Shown piece by piece: positions 14,301 through 14,432 of a stretch of DNA of 14,432 nt. Each line of letters begins with the position of its first letter. The stretch's first letter is position 1. Both the position numbers and the translations under genes were made by a program. Origin of the DNA: an uncultured Eubacteriales bacterium (lineage in GTDB: Bacteria; Bacillota; Clostridia; Oscillospirales; QAKW01); NCBI GenBank assembly GCA_902492505.1, contig CABULU010000046.1:1-14432 (forward strand), given 5' to 3'. The notes beneath the pieces are model-generated. The model saw only the letters and a list, made by a program, of their open reading frames with translations. It made no database searches and was not told the origin of the DNA.

Positions 14301-14432
14301 ATGGCAAAAACACCGACAAAGAAAATGAAAAACAGAGCCTTAGCGCTTATGGCTATGCTTTTTGCCGCCGTATGCATAATAATCGGCTTTCTCGTCTATT
14401 ATCAGATAATAAATTATGACGTATATCAGTCA
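14301..14432 (+). CDS. Penicillin-binding protein (FtsI/SpoVD type), N-terminal fragment cut by the window end
   Basis: The first 44 codons of a reading frame that stays open to the right edge. The product starts MAKTPTKKMKNRALALMAM, then a hydrophobic helix (about 13-34, ending GFLVYYQIINYDVYQ). A basic tail followed by one membrane helix and the hydrophobic-YYQII-x2-DxYQ context is typical of class B penicillin-binding proteins, where it leads into the PBP dimer domain. Position after ftsL in the dcw cluster agrees. GGAGA (14291-14295) lies five bases before the ATG. The catalytic transpeptidase domain lies beyond the window, so division (FtsI) and spore cortex (SpoVD) versions cannot be told apart. 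Confidence 0.82.
   Translation, partial: MAKTPTKKMKNRALALMAMLFAAVCIIIGFLVYYQIINYDVYQS

Overview
The window looks like chromosomal DNA from an anaerobic, low-to-moderate GC Firmicute (class Clostridia, probably a gut or rumen type). Three things support this. The right end is the start of a typical Gram-positive division/cell-wall (dcw) cluster in the order mraZ-rsmH-ftsL-penicillin-binding protein. Promoters and Shine-Dalgarno sequences are of the SigA/Firmicutes type. A glycyl radical enzyme with its activase implies anaerobic metabolism. Assignment below class level is not supported.

Layout. Bases 1-1351 (+): a PdaC-like polysaccharide deacetylase lipoprotein, followed by a strong bidirectional terminator. 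Bases 1406-3692 (-): two tandem, overlapping CNNM/CorC (DUF21-CBS) membrane proteins sharing one promoter. Bases 3866-6663 (+): a WYL-type transcription regulator coupled by an ATGA overlap to a cytoplasmic FAD-dependent oxidoreductase, ending in a long hairpin. Bases 6723-12143 (-): a tight four-gene operon, read as glycyl radical enzyme (GRE), GRE-activating radical SAM enzyme, GH36 raffinose-synthase-type alpha-galactosidase, SAM-dependent methyltransferase. Bases 12144-12432 are a divergent regulatory region. Bases 12433-14432 (+): the dcw cluster, with its first gene preceded by a consensus promoter and helically phased MraZ boxes.

The most interesting part is the accessory block at 3.8-12.1 kb. 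It combines a divergent, short GRE (catalytic Cys in an A-C-W-E context and glycyl loop RIWGWSAYF, unlike the PFL, CutC or HpdB motifs), a dedicated activase whose accessory cluster region has non-canonical cysteine spacing, and a GH36 glycosidase, with 4-bp start/stop overlaps at the GRE/activase and activase/GH36 junctions. A sensible inference is a pathway in which the GH36 enzyme releases an aglycone or sugar from an alpha-galactoside and the GRE performs radical dehydration, cleavage or decarboxylation on a product. The neighbouring FAD oxidoreductase and WYL regulator may belong to the same programme. The substrate cannot be read from the sequence, and no transporter is present in the window.

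The only non-coding stretches of note are the divergent promoter regions at 3693-3865 and 12144-12432, the convergent terminators at 1352-1405 and 6664-6722, and the ftsL-PBP gap at 14201-14300. No tRNA, rRNA, CRISPR array, insertion sequence or phage gene was seen.
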